From Apium graveolens (taxonomy: Eukaryota; Streptophyta; Magnoliopsida; Apiales; Apiaceae): DNA of 64,000 nucleotides. The notes under the pieces are model-generated. The model did not search any database. It worked only from the letters and a program-made list of their open reading frames with translations, and was not told where the DNA came from. Every line of letters begins with the position of its first letter. Position 1 is the stretch's first letter. The translations under genes were made by a program, and so were the position numbers. Shown in pieces: positions 32,839-45,271 of this stretch. Location of the stretch: NCBI RefSeq assembly GCF_009905375.1, contig NC_133647.1, forward strand, positions 138,317,263 through 138,381,262, written 5' to 3'.

Positions 32839-34545
32839 ATGCCACCCAAAAAGAAGAACCCAACAACCACATCTACCACAGATCCAAATATTCTTCGATA
32901 ACTGGAAACCTTAAAATAGCAAATAAATGCTATATCTCAATAACAACTAACTCTTCAACAACAATTTGAAAACCAAGATAACCGTGAACCACACCAACCA
33001 CCTGATCCACCCGTACCACCTCGACAAGTTGTTACTTTCAAGGCTTTTCAGAATGTAAATCCACCTGCATTTCATGATACCACTGATCCAATAATAGAAA
33101 ACACATGGATTAAGGAAATGGAAAGAGCTTTTGAATTGGTACAGTTAGGGAACAGTTAGAAGACACCATATGCAACTTACTATCTAAAGGGCGAAGTCAT
33201 CTATTGGTGGGATTCGGTAAAAGCTATGGAAGCAAATCAGCAAGTTTCTTGGGAAAGATTTAAAAAGTTATTTCTGGAAAAGTATTACCCTAAGTACATG
33301 CAGAATCAGATGGAGCTTAAATTTCTTGAATTGAAGCAAGGGAGTATATCTGTACTGGAGTATGAGAAGAAGTTCACAGAATTATTAAGGTTTGTGACAA
33401 AGTATACCAGCAGTGAGGAGGAAAAAGCAAAGAGATTCCAACAAGGATTAGAGTTTTGGATCAGAGATAGAGTGGCTATGTTTGAGCTTGATACTTATGC
33501 AGGCATAGTACAGAATGCTGCTCTGATTGAGAGTAATGGGATGCAGTTAAGGAAGGAAAGGGATAACAAGAAGAGAAAGGTTCCATTTTATGGAGAAAAG
33601 TCTGAAGCCGGAAATTCACAAGACAGGAATATGAAGAAGATTGGATTCCAGAAAGGCAGAAATTTTCAAAAGAAGGGAAATTTGATCAAAAGACAAGAAT
33701 CAAAGAAAAACAACCAGGCAAGCCAAGGACAAGTTAGAGAAAACAGATTTCAGAGACCAGAATGCAAGCATTGTGGAAGAAGGCACCCCGGAGTGTGTAA
33801 TAAACTGAGCATGACATGCTATAGGTGCAACCAGAAGGGACATTTGGCAAACGAGTGTAAGATGCCGAAGCCGGGAGTTACATGCTACAAGTGTGGAAAG
33901 ACTGGACATATAGCTAGGGAGTGCAAGTCAACCGGACCAGTCAAAGCTCTGATGAACGTGGTAAGTACCAGTGCAAGCGTGCCAGCTGAGGTATTGGCCT
34001 TACCTCCACCACCTACAACAACTCCGCAAGCAACAACAAGGACATTTGATTTAAAAATGAAGGACGTTGTTCAGAACTCTGAGGTGATAGCAGGTACACT
34101 TTTACTAAATAATGTCGAAGCTAAAGTATTGATTGATTCGGGAGCGACGAGATCTTTCAAATCAGAAACTTTTGTTGATAAACTTCAATGTGATAAAATG
34201 GTTATGAACGAGGTAGTAAATGTGGTAATTGCAAACCAAGAGAAGATTCATGTGAGTCAACTCTGTCCGAAGTATGAGATTGATATTTCGGGGTATAAAT
34301 TTTCAGCCGACTTGATACTCTTCAAGTTGGGAGAGTTTGATATAATTTTAGGTATGGATTGGTTAGGGAAGAATAATGCCCGGATTAATTGTAAGTCCAA
34401 GAAGGTGTATTTAAAGACGAAGAGTGGAGAGAAAGTAGTATTTAAGGGACAGAGGCAAGAACAACTATTTCTTACAATTGTTCAGGCTAAGAAGTTACTT
34501 AGGAAAGGTTGCGAGTCGTTCCTAGCTTATGTAGTGGATTCATAA
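32839..34545 (+). pseudogene. Tekay-2 gag and protease (multiple stops)
   Basis: ATG at 32839 (MPPKKKNPTTTSTTD). Four in-frame stops occur in the first 130 codons, mostly where CAA or CAG is expected (C-to-T). The frame is then open from 33226. Capsid-like gag shows FLEKYYPKYMQNQMELKF. Three Cys/His knuckles follow: CKHCGRRHPGVC, CYRCNQKGHLANEC and CYKCGKTGHIAREC, the last two canonical. The protease site is intact (VLIDSGATRSF), with DIILGMDWLGKNNARINC downstream. The frame ends with TAA at 34543-34545 in the protease-RT linker. Confidence 0.9.
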
Positions 34546-36888
34546 AAGGACAACCCCAGCTTAGAAGATATTCCCGTAGTTAACGAATTCCCAGATGTGT
34601 TTCCAGACGAACTACCAGGCTTACCGCCAGATCGACAAATCGAGTTCGAGATCAACCTTGCTCTGAGCACAGAACCAGTTTCGAAGGCCCCATATAGGAT
34701 GGCACCACCAGAAATGAAAGAGTTGGTGAGTCAGCTACAAGATTTGTTGTAAAAGGGAGTGATACGGCCAAGTACGTCGCCATGGGGAGCACCTGTTCTG
34801 TTCGTAAAGAAGAAATATGGAAATATGTGGTTATGTATAGATTATCGGGAGTTGAATAAGATGACGATTAAGAACCGTTACCGCTACCAAGAATAGATGA
34901 CCTATTTGATCAGCTGAAAGGAGCAAAGTGCTTTTCAAAGATTGACTTGAGATCAGGATACCATCAATTAAAGATCAAAGAAGAAGATATTCCAAAGACA
35001 TCATTCAGGACCAGATACGAACATTATGAATTCTTAGTAATGCCTTTCGGATTGACTAACGCCCCGGCAGCATTTATGGATCTGATGAATCGGGTATTTT
35101 AAAAGTATTTGGACAAGTTCGTAGTGGTGTTCATTGATGACATCCTTATTTATTCAAAGTCGGAAGAAGAACATAAGCAGCATATATGGATAGCATTGGA
35201 GATACTCCGACAAGAGAAGTTGTATGCCAAGTTTTCTAAATGTGAGTTTTGGTTAAAGGAAGTTCAATTTTTGGGACACGTCATTGGAGATGAAGGAGTT
35301 AAAGTAGATCCGGCAAAGATTGAGGCGATTATGAGTTGGGAGAGGCCAAAGACACCTACGGAAGTGCGAAGTTTTCTAGGATTAGCAGGATATTATAGAA
35401 GATTTATCAAAGATTTCTCAAAAATCGCCATGCCATTGACTAAGTTAACCAGGAAGAATCAGAAGTTCGAATGGAATGCAGAATGTGAGGATAGATTTCA
35501 AGAGTTAAAGCAGAGGTTGGTAACAGCTCTGGTGTTAGTACTACCAGACGACCAAGGAAACTTTTGTGATTTTCAGTGATGCTTCACATAAAGGATTGGG
35601 CTGTGTGCTAATGCAACACAATAAGGTGATCACGTATGCGTCAAGACAGTTAAAACTGCATGAATTGAAGTACCCTACGCATGACTTGGAGCTAGCCTCT
35701 ATAGTATTCGCACTTAAGATTTGGAGACATTACCTCTACGGAGAAAAGTGTGAGATCTACACAGATCACAAGAGTTTAAAGTATATTTTCACTCAGAAGG
35801 AGCTCAATATGATGCAAAGGAGATGGTTGGAATTGATTAAGGACTATGATTGCTCGATAAATTATCTTCCGGGAAAGGCAAACGTTGTAGCCGATGCTTT
35901 GAGTAGAAAGGAAATATTGAATATGATAGCAACACCAAAAGAATTGTCTGAAGAGATTAAGAGATTTGAATTGGAACTTTGTGATTGTGGAATAGTTGAA
36001 GAAGTTTGTCGTGCAATGACTTTTCAGCCAACATTATTGGAAAAGATAAGGAAATGTCAGGAAGAAGTAATGAAGAAAGAAAAAAATCAACTAACTGGAG
36101 AAGAGTTTGGTACTCAAAAGGATGAGCAAGGTATACTAAGGTTTTCCTCAAGAATTTGGATTCCTCATGTACCTAAATTGAAGAACGAGATTTTGCAAGA
36201 AGCCCACAATTCAAGATTTTCAATCCATCCGGGAAGCACCAAGATGTATCGAGACTTGAAGCAGAACTTTTGGTGGCCAAATATGAAGCGAGAAGTGGCA
36301 GAATGGGTTGCGAAGTGTTATACTTATCAGAAAGTGAAGGCAGAATATCAACGACCAAGCGGATTAATTCAGCCCCTGAAGATTCCAGAATGGAAATGGG
36401 AAAATATTGCTATGGACTTTATAATGGGACTACCGCGAACGAAATCCGAACAGGACACTATATGGGTTATAGTTGATTGCCTCACGAAGTCGTCGGATTT
36501 TCTTCCAATTAATGAGAAGTCATCATTGGACAGATTGGTTCATCTGTATGTGTGTGAAATCGTACTAAGACATGGAGTACCCGTATCGATAGTTTCAGAC
36601 AGAGATCCCCGATTTAACTCGAGATTCTGGAAGCAATTTCAAGAGAGTCTTGGCACGAAGCTGAACATGAGTACGGCGTATCACCCGCAGAATGATGGTC
36701 AGAGCGAAAGGACAATTCAAACAATTGAAGACATGTTGCGCAGTTGTGCAATTGAAACTGCAGGAAGTTGGGACGACCACTTCCTATTAGTAGAATTCTC
36801 CTATAACAACAATTATCATTCCAGTATTGGCATTCCACCATACGAAGCTTTATACGGACGGAAATGTAGATCACCGACAAGTCGGGAT
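34546..36888 (+). pseudogene. Tekay-2 RT, RNase H and integrase (frameshifted, truncated by insertion)
   Basis: RT begins around [17 protein letters not shown]. Lesions: TAA near 34750, a one-base deletion near 34881, a stop before KYLDKF (near 35101), and a one-base insertion near 35567 between RT and RNase H. The catalytic box reads FIDDILIYS. RNase [23 protein letters not shown]. Integrase: the finger has [11 protein letters not shown] and CYTYQKVK, where the last Cys is Tyr; the core has [23 protein letters not shown] and [13 protein letters not shown]. The sequence is cut after SPTSRD by the copia derivative and continues at 47001 in the same frame. Confidence 0.9.
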
Positions 36889-37071
36889 TGAAGGGTTTTT
36901 AGCACATAAATGCAACGAAAACGTAAATTTAAATCTTAAAAAACGAAACCCTCCACAGGATCCATACGAAAAATAATATTTAATTCGTAGTTCAGTATGT
37001 TTACCTTAAGAAGCTTTACGTTAATGGAAAGATGGAGGTCTTTATAGCGATCCAAGAACGATGAACAGAAA

Positions 37072-39322
37072 TATAACACCCCCAAATCCGGGGTCGGGGA
37101 TCCGGGTTGTCACGAGTTCCATTTCCCTTAATAACACCCAATCTTAATAAATAATCTACTACTCTGTATTGTGACCCCACAATAAACACACACACCACAA
37201 GTTATAGTCTCAGAGATGAACACTCAAAAATAACACAAGTTCTTATATTCCACAATTATAAACCGTTACACCTTAAAAAGGTTCTGAATAAATTTACATA
37301 TTCCTTGCCATTATTATAATTCATATTATACATAAGTCTGGTTCATCAATAGTTGAAAACCTAGCCTATTGGTAGCTCCTACCTCAGCTACGGCGGCATC
37401 AACGCTTCCAGAAGACTGCGGAATGTTTTCTAACCGCTTGCGAATCGGGAGCTTGGTCCTGTTCATCTTTTCTATCTGTTGTTGTGTGATGAAAGAAGAA
37501 AGCAAGGGTGAGCAGCAAGCCCACCAAAATAATATGTATAATGATTAACAATATATGAGCCTTCTCATAGTACTCATGAAAGTCTTGGTCAAAAGAAATG
37601 AACCAAGTTTGATATCTTAATGCGATGAAGTGGCAAAATATTCAGTATATATACATATATACTTTTCAAAATCTTGGAAGTCCTCTTCCATGCATAATAT
37701 ACACAGAGTTCCAGTTTATAACTGTATAAAAATATCGTTGCAAGGTGATCTCATATATCTACCCTTGTCTCAACGTTTTTCTGAAAATCTTTGATATGCA
37801 TAAGATAATCATTAACTAGATATAAGTTGAAAATATGAAGTTACAAGATACCCCAATATACTTATATCTTTTCCAAATATTACTTGAACTACCACCGTTC
37901 AAGTTATAATCAGTTCAAAAGTTCATCACATAGATGAGACTACAAGACAAGATTTGAATAGATTCAATCTTTGAATATCATTATAAATAATGAAGTTACG
38001 AGATACTTCATTAAATCCCGATATATATATACACCTATATATATACATTTCATACACTCCTTGAAAACCTCTGTTATGAAAATTATAAATAGAGTTGCAA
38101 TATCCAATGAATTTGGAAAGGAGAAAACCTTGGCATAAACCTGATATCTTGATGATCAGGCAAAGATACCAATAAGTAACCTTTTCTACTAGTAGATGGA
38201 CGAATTCCCCACTGGTCATCACCCTGGCCGCAATAGGACCTTATGATGGACTGCCACTCAGCCACTTACGCATTTGATGGACTCCCACTGAGCCACTTAC
38301 ACTTTCATGGACGCCCACTGAGCCCATGTTGCTTATGCCGACTCAAATAGATGAACTTACTTCCCGAACGATGGGCAAGTAATCAAGATGTTTTCTCAAA
38401 ACAGCAACCTCGTTGCGAATGTAAAATACACCACTGAGCCGGATCCCTCAAGTTTTGAACGAGTATTTAAATCCCCTTTAAAAGGAATATCTTAAATATA
38501 AAAATGAGTTTTGGGATCCGCTCTAACTTTTAAAAATCATTTTGAAGACTCGAAAATACTTTAAAGAGTGTTTGGAGTAATGCTGATTTAATGAAATAAA
38601 TCAGTCCCAATATATTAGAAAATATCTGAATATTATTATTTAAATAATATTCCCATAAAGAATAATCTTTATAAAAATAATTGAAGTAGAAGTTTTAAAA
38701 CTTATACTTGAAATGAGTATTAAATAACCAAAGATATACTTATACGAAAGTACTATCTTTATTTGAATAATCAAAGATAAGTTTGATTATCGACACCTTA
38801 TTCTTTAATAAAATAAAGAATATATCTCAGCAAATAATCGGAGTCATAGATCCTCAAATAAATATTCAAATAATATTTATTAAATAATATAAACTGAATC
38901 ATAAGCTCTCGAATGAATATTCAAATAATATTCAATAAATAATATAAAGGAGTCATAAGCCCTCGAATGAATATTCAAATAATATTCAATTAATAAAATA
39001 AAGAAGTCATAAGCCCTCGAATGAATATTCAAAATAATATTCATTTAATAAAATAAAGAAGTCATAAGCCCTCGAATGAATATTCAAAATAATATTCATT
39101 TAATAAAATAAAGAAGTCATAAGCCCTCGAATCAATATTCAAAATAATATTCATTTAATAAAATAAAGAAGTCATAAGCCCTCGAATGAATATTCCTAAT
39201 AATATTCATTAAATAAAATAAAGGAGTCATAAGCCCTCGAATGAATATTCGTAATAATATTCATTAAATAAAATAAAGTTATCGAATAAACCTTATTCGA
39301 TTAATAGTTTTAAAAACTATAT

Positions 39323-39357
<35 letters not shown>

Positions 39358-41408
39358 TATATTATACTCGGGAGCCTCGCCTCCCGGTTTTAGAAAAAGT
39401 TCACCTTTTGATCCCCTATACTAAGGGTATACGCAAATACCGCTTATCTCTAGCATAGGTATTATGCAACGAATAAGCATTTGAACCAACAGATATATAA
39501 ATCAAGAATACGAAACATGCATGCATATATACCATATCACATGCTACAATATATCGCAAGAATTTGCTAATAACAAATATGCATTTATCACAAGATCATG
39601 CATAAACACATATACATCACAACAACAGTATAACGGGTAGAAAACTTGCCTGAGCGATTGGGGGTTACAAATGGCTCGGGACGAGTCTGGTAACCTATAA
39701 ACAACATATAAGTTGGAATTAAACCGAAGTCACTTGTAAATCTATACTTTAACCAAATTAGACTCTAACGCTCGCTTTGCGCTTACTGATTCTCTTAAGT
39801 CGCTCGAGTACCCTCGGCTCCACCATTTTTAATAAATTAACCATTACGAGTTTTAAGGCGATTCCTTCGCGAGTGTCTTACCAACTGCCTATTACACTTT
39901 ACATAAATGTTTAATACTCCAATTAGTCCTTTAAGGTCTTTAACCTATGTTTCAAAGTAAGGCGAGGGGTAATGTTTCATTGGCGAAACGTCGTTACTTA
40001 AAACGGCCGTTTCTCCTAAACCGTACATCGGAATCAAATGAACCACATATCAAAACGAAGCTCGTAACATGAAATATCTAAACATGGCAATGGTCAAAAC
40101 CTAGCAGGGAGTTCTCGGGTCCTAATGTTATGAACAAAAGCAGTCTAAAGTAAATCGGACATTACGACAGCTATGTTTACGCGATTTCCAAATTTTTTTA
40201 CCATTCCAAATCATATCAATCCAACTACCAATCAACAACAACTCAAGATACACATCAATGCTACTGATTTCAGTCATAATAAGCTCAAGGATCTCAATCC
40301 AATCATATATTATAACATCTCCAAATTCAACTAAACTACTTAACAATTAAGCTCGAATCATGCTTATCATTCAAATTACTACTCATCCATCCAAACCATC
40401 TCCAAACTTCAACATTCAAACTTATTACTAAAGGGTGTGAAGATTTATACCTTTCTTGGAGGGTGGAAAGTTACTAGGAAGCCTTATGGAGCCTCCTACA
40501 AGCTTGATCTTTCCAAAGAAATCAAGAACACAAAGTTAGGCTTTGAAGTTTCTAAAAGTCCGATTTAAAGAACTGTAAAAATGAGGGTCTTACCTTGCTT
40601 ATTTGGAAGAGACTTGTGAACAAGAGTTGTAGGCCATCTCAATACCTTTCCAACGAGCTATAGAACACAACATTTGAGTGAGTATTGAAGGAGAGATTGC
40701 AGTTTGAAGTTACTGGGTTTGTTTTAGCTGAGAGCTTTCTTCTTGAAATGGGAAAGTCAACTTTCAATTTGTATTTGTGTTATGATATTTGTTGGTTGGT
40801 TGCTTCCTTTTGTCTTGGAATTAAATTAAATTTTTACCATGGTGAAAAATATGTGGCTCACAATCAACCAACCAATCCTTCCCACTTGTCATGCTTAGGT
40901 CATCAAGCTTAGGTCATCTTGTTACACTTGTCTTCTTCTTGTTGGTTTGATGACATCATCATCCCTAACCTCCTTGATTAACTCCTAATTGCTTGCCTAA
41001 TGACCGCTGATCTGTTATACGGTTCGCTTAACTTTCGTTCTCGTTTATCGTTTGAGGAATCATATCCGGGATCTTATCACTTGGGTTCCCCTAAACCTTC
41101 CTCAATATTTTATATTTCTTTTTATGATCCCCTCTTAAAATCCTTGAATTTAAATCCTATTTATCCTATTACCTTATACTCACTTCTTTCTGTATCTGGT
41201 GGATTTCTGGGAAAAATCAAAGTGTTCGGAATTGGATTCTGACGATCTTTACATACACTTATATACCATATAGAGTACTAATAAAATCTCAGAATATCAA
41301 TAACAGAACCCCTACATAGTGTGGCATGAAAAGTTTTCTTATTCAGCATAATCAGCAAAATCACTATTCATAAGGGTTTCAAAAATTCCAAAAATTGGGG
41401 TTATTACA
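37072..41408 (-). repeat. Solo LTR of the Tekay-1 family
   Basis: 4,337 bp. It begins TATAACACCCCC (TG start decayed to TA), ends TTATTACA, and is homologous along its length to 1767-5806 and 11892-15916. Flanked by AGAAA (37067-37071) and GGAAA (41409-41413); the intact sister LTR at 45452-45456 reads GGAAA, so the left copy has mutated. There is no internal region, so it arose by recombination between the two LTRs of a full insertion. It is longer than the Tekay-1 LTRs, in part through the tandem array at 38835-39290. Confidence 0.9.
38835..39290. repeat. Expanded 55-57 bp tandem array in the solo LTR
   Basis: About eight head-to-tail units, each with RTCATAAGCCCTCGAATGA, then ATATTC and AATAATATTCATT. 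Several neighbouring units are nearly identical (about 39000-39180). The Tekay-1 LTRs have only three units. Confidence 0.88.
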
Positions 41409-42959
41409 GGAAATCCCTAGCAGCTGCTCCTCAAGTGTGAAGCACTCCGCCGGTATCCACCAAGAGTACAATGTGATGGAGGAGGAAGAGGTTGAGAGAA
41501 TTAGTTGCCTCCATCTTGTTCTACTTTAGAATTAGGGTTAATTATTTGGGTTGAGGCAAATGGGGTTTATAATAGTATATCTATAGGCAAAATTTTCAGC
41601 TGAAAATTTTCCATAAAATATTATTATTATTAACCCTTTAATTGATTATTCTTATTAACCAATTAACTAATAATTAAAACACCTTTTAATCATTAATCCC
41701 TTTTCTAAACACTTTAGAAAAATAATTCTCTCACTTGATTTAATTTCCAAAATTAATTTCTTAATTAATAATATTAAGAATTAATTAAATCTCATTTAAT
41801 CAATTATTAAATCTGCTAATTAATTATTTATTTCACAAATAAATAATTACCAGCCATTATTAATTAATTCCTCCTCCATTAAATCATTCTCTTTTATGGT
41901 GTGACCCTGTAGGTTCAATATTAAGCCGGTAGTAGAAATAAATAATAATAAAACTATTTTATCATTATTTATATAAATTCTCTAATTCATTAAATATGAT
42001 TAATTAATAAATTAATCATATTTATTCTACATCGTGAGGGATACTTCTCAGCATATCGCGACTATCCGGATAATACGAATTCACTGCTTAGAATACCAAG
42101 AACCTATTCAGTGAGTAGTTACCGTACAATCAATTCCTTCTACCCTGCAATGCCACGATTAAATACAAGGCATGGAACTTGTGTCAAGCCTATCTTATTT
42201 AATCATTTGCTTTCCCATTCACTATGCTTAGTTCTATTTAATGTAAATTAGAAACTCCTTTTTAATTTCATTCACTCTGGCCAGAGATTCCTCAACTAGC
42301 ATAAGTGGATCAGCATTGAACATTCTCTTCCTTCACTGGAAGGGGTAGATCCTTTATTGATCATATACTATCTTCGTGTACAAATTCCTATACCCAGTAA
42401 AGCCCTTATAATTGTCCTTGGAGACTAAGAACTAAACCAAAGCATAGTTCAGTGTACACAAGATGACTATGATGACCTCAAGTCTAAGGATACTTGTACA
42501 ACTATCACTATGTGAACAACTGCTGACACGTGAGTGAACTCCATCAGTTGTTCATCTCTGTGAGTCATGTTCAGTGAACTTATTCTATAATAAGCACCTA
42601 CATACTAGCTATAGTGTCACCACACAAATGTCTATGGTAACAGACATCCTTCATAATGAAGCAAGCATATTATGTACCGATCTTTACGGTTTACTAATTA
42701 CCAGTTAGTAATCCTACGACCTGGAAATATTTAAGTTTAGAGTTATCATCTTTTAGGTCTCATTATTATGATCTCATCATAATCCAGAAAAAGTTTTACT
42801 CTAAACTATGGTATATCTTATTTAAACACTTAAATAGATAAAGCCCGCAATAAAACCAAAACAAGTCTTTTATTAATATCAATGAAATCAAAACAGATTA
42901 CATAAAAGTTATTCCTAAATCATCATACATGATTGGACTTAGGACACATCTCTTTCAAT

Positions 42960-42969
42960 CTCCCACTTG
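42960..42969 (-). other. Polypurine tract of the copia derivative
   Basis: The minus strand reads AAGTGGGAGAT directly before the 3' LTR, typical of copia elements. Confidence 0.75.
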
Positions 42970-42973
42970 TACT

Positions 42974-43330
42974 AAAGCCAATCACTCTGGTATCTAATAC
43001 CCATCTTGTCTTTATGACGATCAAAGTGACTTTGAGAAAGTGGCTTTGTGAGTGGGTCTGCTACATTGTTATGTGTGTCAAATCTCTTGACGTCTCATAA
43101 TGTTCATGGAAGCTAGCATGATGCATTGAGCAATATTTGCATCATCTATCCACTTACGATACACAACATGTTCATCATTATGTGCATCGCTAGCAGGTTC
43201 AGTAGGCTTAGGTGAGTCAAGCACATATTCCAGCTTCTCAAACCTGAGAACAATTCTCAAGTTTCGAAGTCAGTCAGCAAAATTAGCACCAGTCAACTTG
43301 TGAGCATCTAGTATACTCCGGAGGGATAGT
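42974..43330 (-). pseudogene. Gag fragment joined to the pol C-terminus in the copia derivative
   Basis: Read from 43330 downward: a copia gag N-terminal region (AHKLTGANFAD, a TGA, then LRNLRIVLRFEKLEYVLD, later CIMLASMNIM). Directly after it, in another frame, comes the very end of copia pol (DTHNNVADPLTKPLSQSHF, MGIRYQSDWL, stop). Protease, integrase, RT and most RNase H are absent. The junction lies near 43080-43095. The clean juxtaposition suggests one internal deletion in an ancestor. Confidence 0.75.
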
Positions 43331-45259
43331 GCAGAAGATATAACGAATATAGTAAATCTGTAAATGATGAACACATAACAACACTTTGCAAATATTCAAT
43401 TTCATTTCAAGACACTATATGAATCGGGTCTTTATTCATAAGTGGCTCCCACTAGTTTATCTAATTATACAACTACTAAGTGAAAATTAAGCATTCATAA
43501 TGCTAGTGGGAATAGGGATCCTACATTCCATCACACAACCTCGGCTGTAGCACGAAACGTCATGTGATGTTCAATAGGCAGACAACTCTTGTCAATTACA
43601 TCTTATGTTATTCCCTAATTAAACTTTAGCCTCTTGAATAATTGAGTCACGGCTGTAGCACGACAAACTCAATATTCTAAGTCAAGTCTAACCCAACATT
43701 TGGTACAATTGAATCAGTCTCCAACGGCCCACGGCTGTAGCACGTAATGACCTTTAGATTCTAATTCAATGTACACATCTCTATGTAATAGACAAGTATT
43801 TCTTATTTCGAAATCAAAGCCCTCGGTTGTAGCCCGAAATGACAATGATTTAAAAATAAGAACTACTTTCTACCATGTTGGAAGGCTATGACCGACACAA
43901 GCCCGTTGTGTCATTGGCCAATTACTACTTGATATTATTTAATTTTAGAGGGATTATATTATGTTACAATCATAATCATATTATAAAGAGATTCTTCCTT
44001 TTAAATTAAATATTTCAAATCAATAATCGATAATCAGATGATTCCCAGATCGGGGGGAGCATTGTCAAGAGGCGTCACTTAATACCCCTTTCTTACAGAT
44101 AGAAATCTGTTTTTGACAGAATCATCCTTTCTCTCAATATTGAAAATTCATATATAATTACGTGTTTCATAAACACAAGAATCTCATAATTGTATTCATA
44201 ATATTATTGTTAAGGTAAGAAACGATTCCTATTCTATATTTTCTAGAGCACGCCTTATATTGATTTAAGTTCACCTAAATCTATCATCGCATGGTAAACA
44301 TAGGCATATATCTCATATATAAAATTAAATAAACAAGTAAATGTAAAGTGCAATAAAGTAAATATGTTTGGTTATGGCCCCATCCTATGTGATCTATGTG
44401 ATCTTTATCAAGCTCATGATAAAGATCATGGTCAATCTAATATGGTGATGGAAATAAATACAACTACTTATTACATAAGTCTTCTTCTTTGTTTAGACTT
44501 CTTGTATGCCTCGTCTTCTTCTTTGTATCACCTCCATTGGATAGCCTTCTTGAGTCTTCAATTACATTACATAGATTGAAAGTAAATATAATCTAATGAA
44601 CTTACAAGAATAACTCGAGTTACATTCGAGATTTATGATTACAAAGATTGACGACATGCAAGTCGTATTTAAAATCAAAACCAAAACCATTACACTAAGG
44701 TCGAAAGGCCATAACCATCCACCATGCTCATACAACACATAAAAGCATGTTAAAACACATAATCTAATCTTAACATATCATATTATCCATGATCTAATCA
44801 TAAAAAAAATATGACAAAAATCATAATCAAATCAGAATCAAATCAGAAAAATAAGAATCACTGTTTACGGGTAGTAAACGACGTCAAACACCTTACATAC
44901 GAGTCGTTTATAGCATAAGCTATCAGTTTTGTTCAAACGCTCGTTTACCTATGGAATAGGGTATTCGTTTGCGTAAATCAAATACCAGACCCAGATTTCA
45001 GCAAATCTGCAGCAGCCAATTTAGAATCCGTATCTAATATGATTCTCATAATTAGAACAAACATAAATCATGTATATATCAGTATATATACAGATTACAT
45101 AATCATCTTATGATTATACAACTCACATGAATATCATATATTCAAAACCATACATATATAAGCATATTATATCAACATCAAATCATGGCGAATCACGTAC
45201 ATGCTCATATATTGAAAACAGTTAAACACATAAACAAATTAAAAACTTTTCGCAGGTAG
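43331..45259 (-). other. Non-coding leader of the copia derivative
   Basis: About 1.9 kb between primer site and gag fragment. No convincing ORF (the 71-codon plus-strand frame at 44364-44579 has no motif). It contains four copies of GGCTGTAGCACG-like sequence near 43541, 43650, 43732 and 43822. Confidence 0.6.
43541..43835. repeat. Dispersed CGGCTGTAGCACG repeat
   Basis: Four copies (the last reads CGGTTGTAGCCCG) spaced 82-109 bp apart in the leader of the copia derivative. The minus-strand sense is CGTGCTACAGCCG. Confidence 0.75.
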
Positions 45260-45271
45260 CTCTGATGTTAT
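45260..45271 (-). other. Primer binding site of the copia derivative
   Basis: The minus strand next to the 5' LTR reads ATAACATCAGAGCTA; the last ten bases match the tRNA-Met-type site, with the first few bases changed. Confidence 0.6.

Larger units (their letters stand above)
36889..42957 (-). repeat. Left LTR (3' in element sense) of the copia derivative, split
   Basis: Made of 36889-37071 and 41414-42957, together about 1,727 bp, matching 45272-47000. The break is the Tekay solo LTR at 37072-41408 with its duplication. Confidence 0.88.

Noticed and set aside
44364..44579. 71-codon hydrophobic ORF in the copia derivative
   Set aside because: On the strand opposite to the element, no promoter or motif, and within leader sequence.
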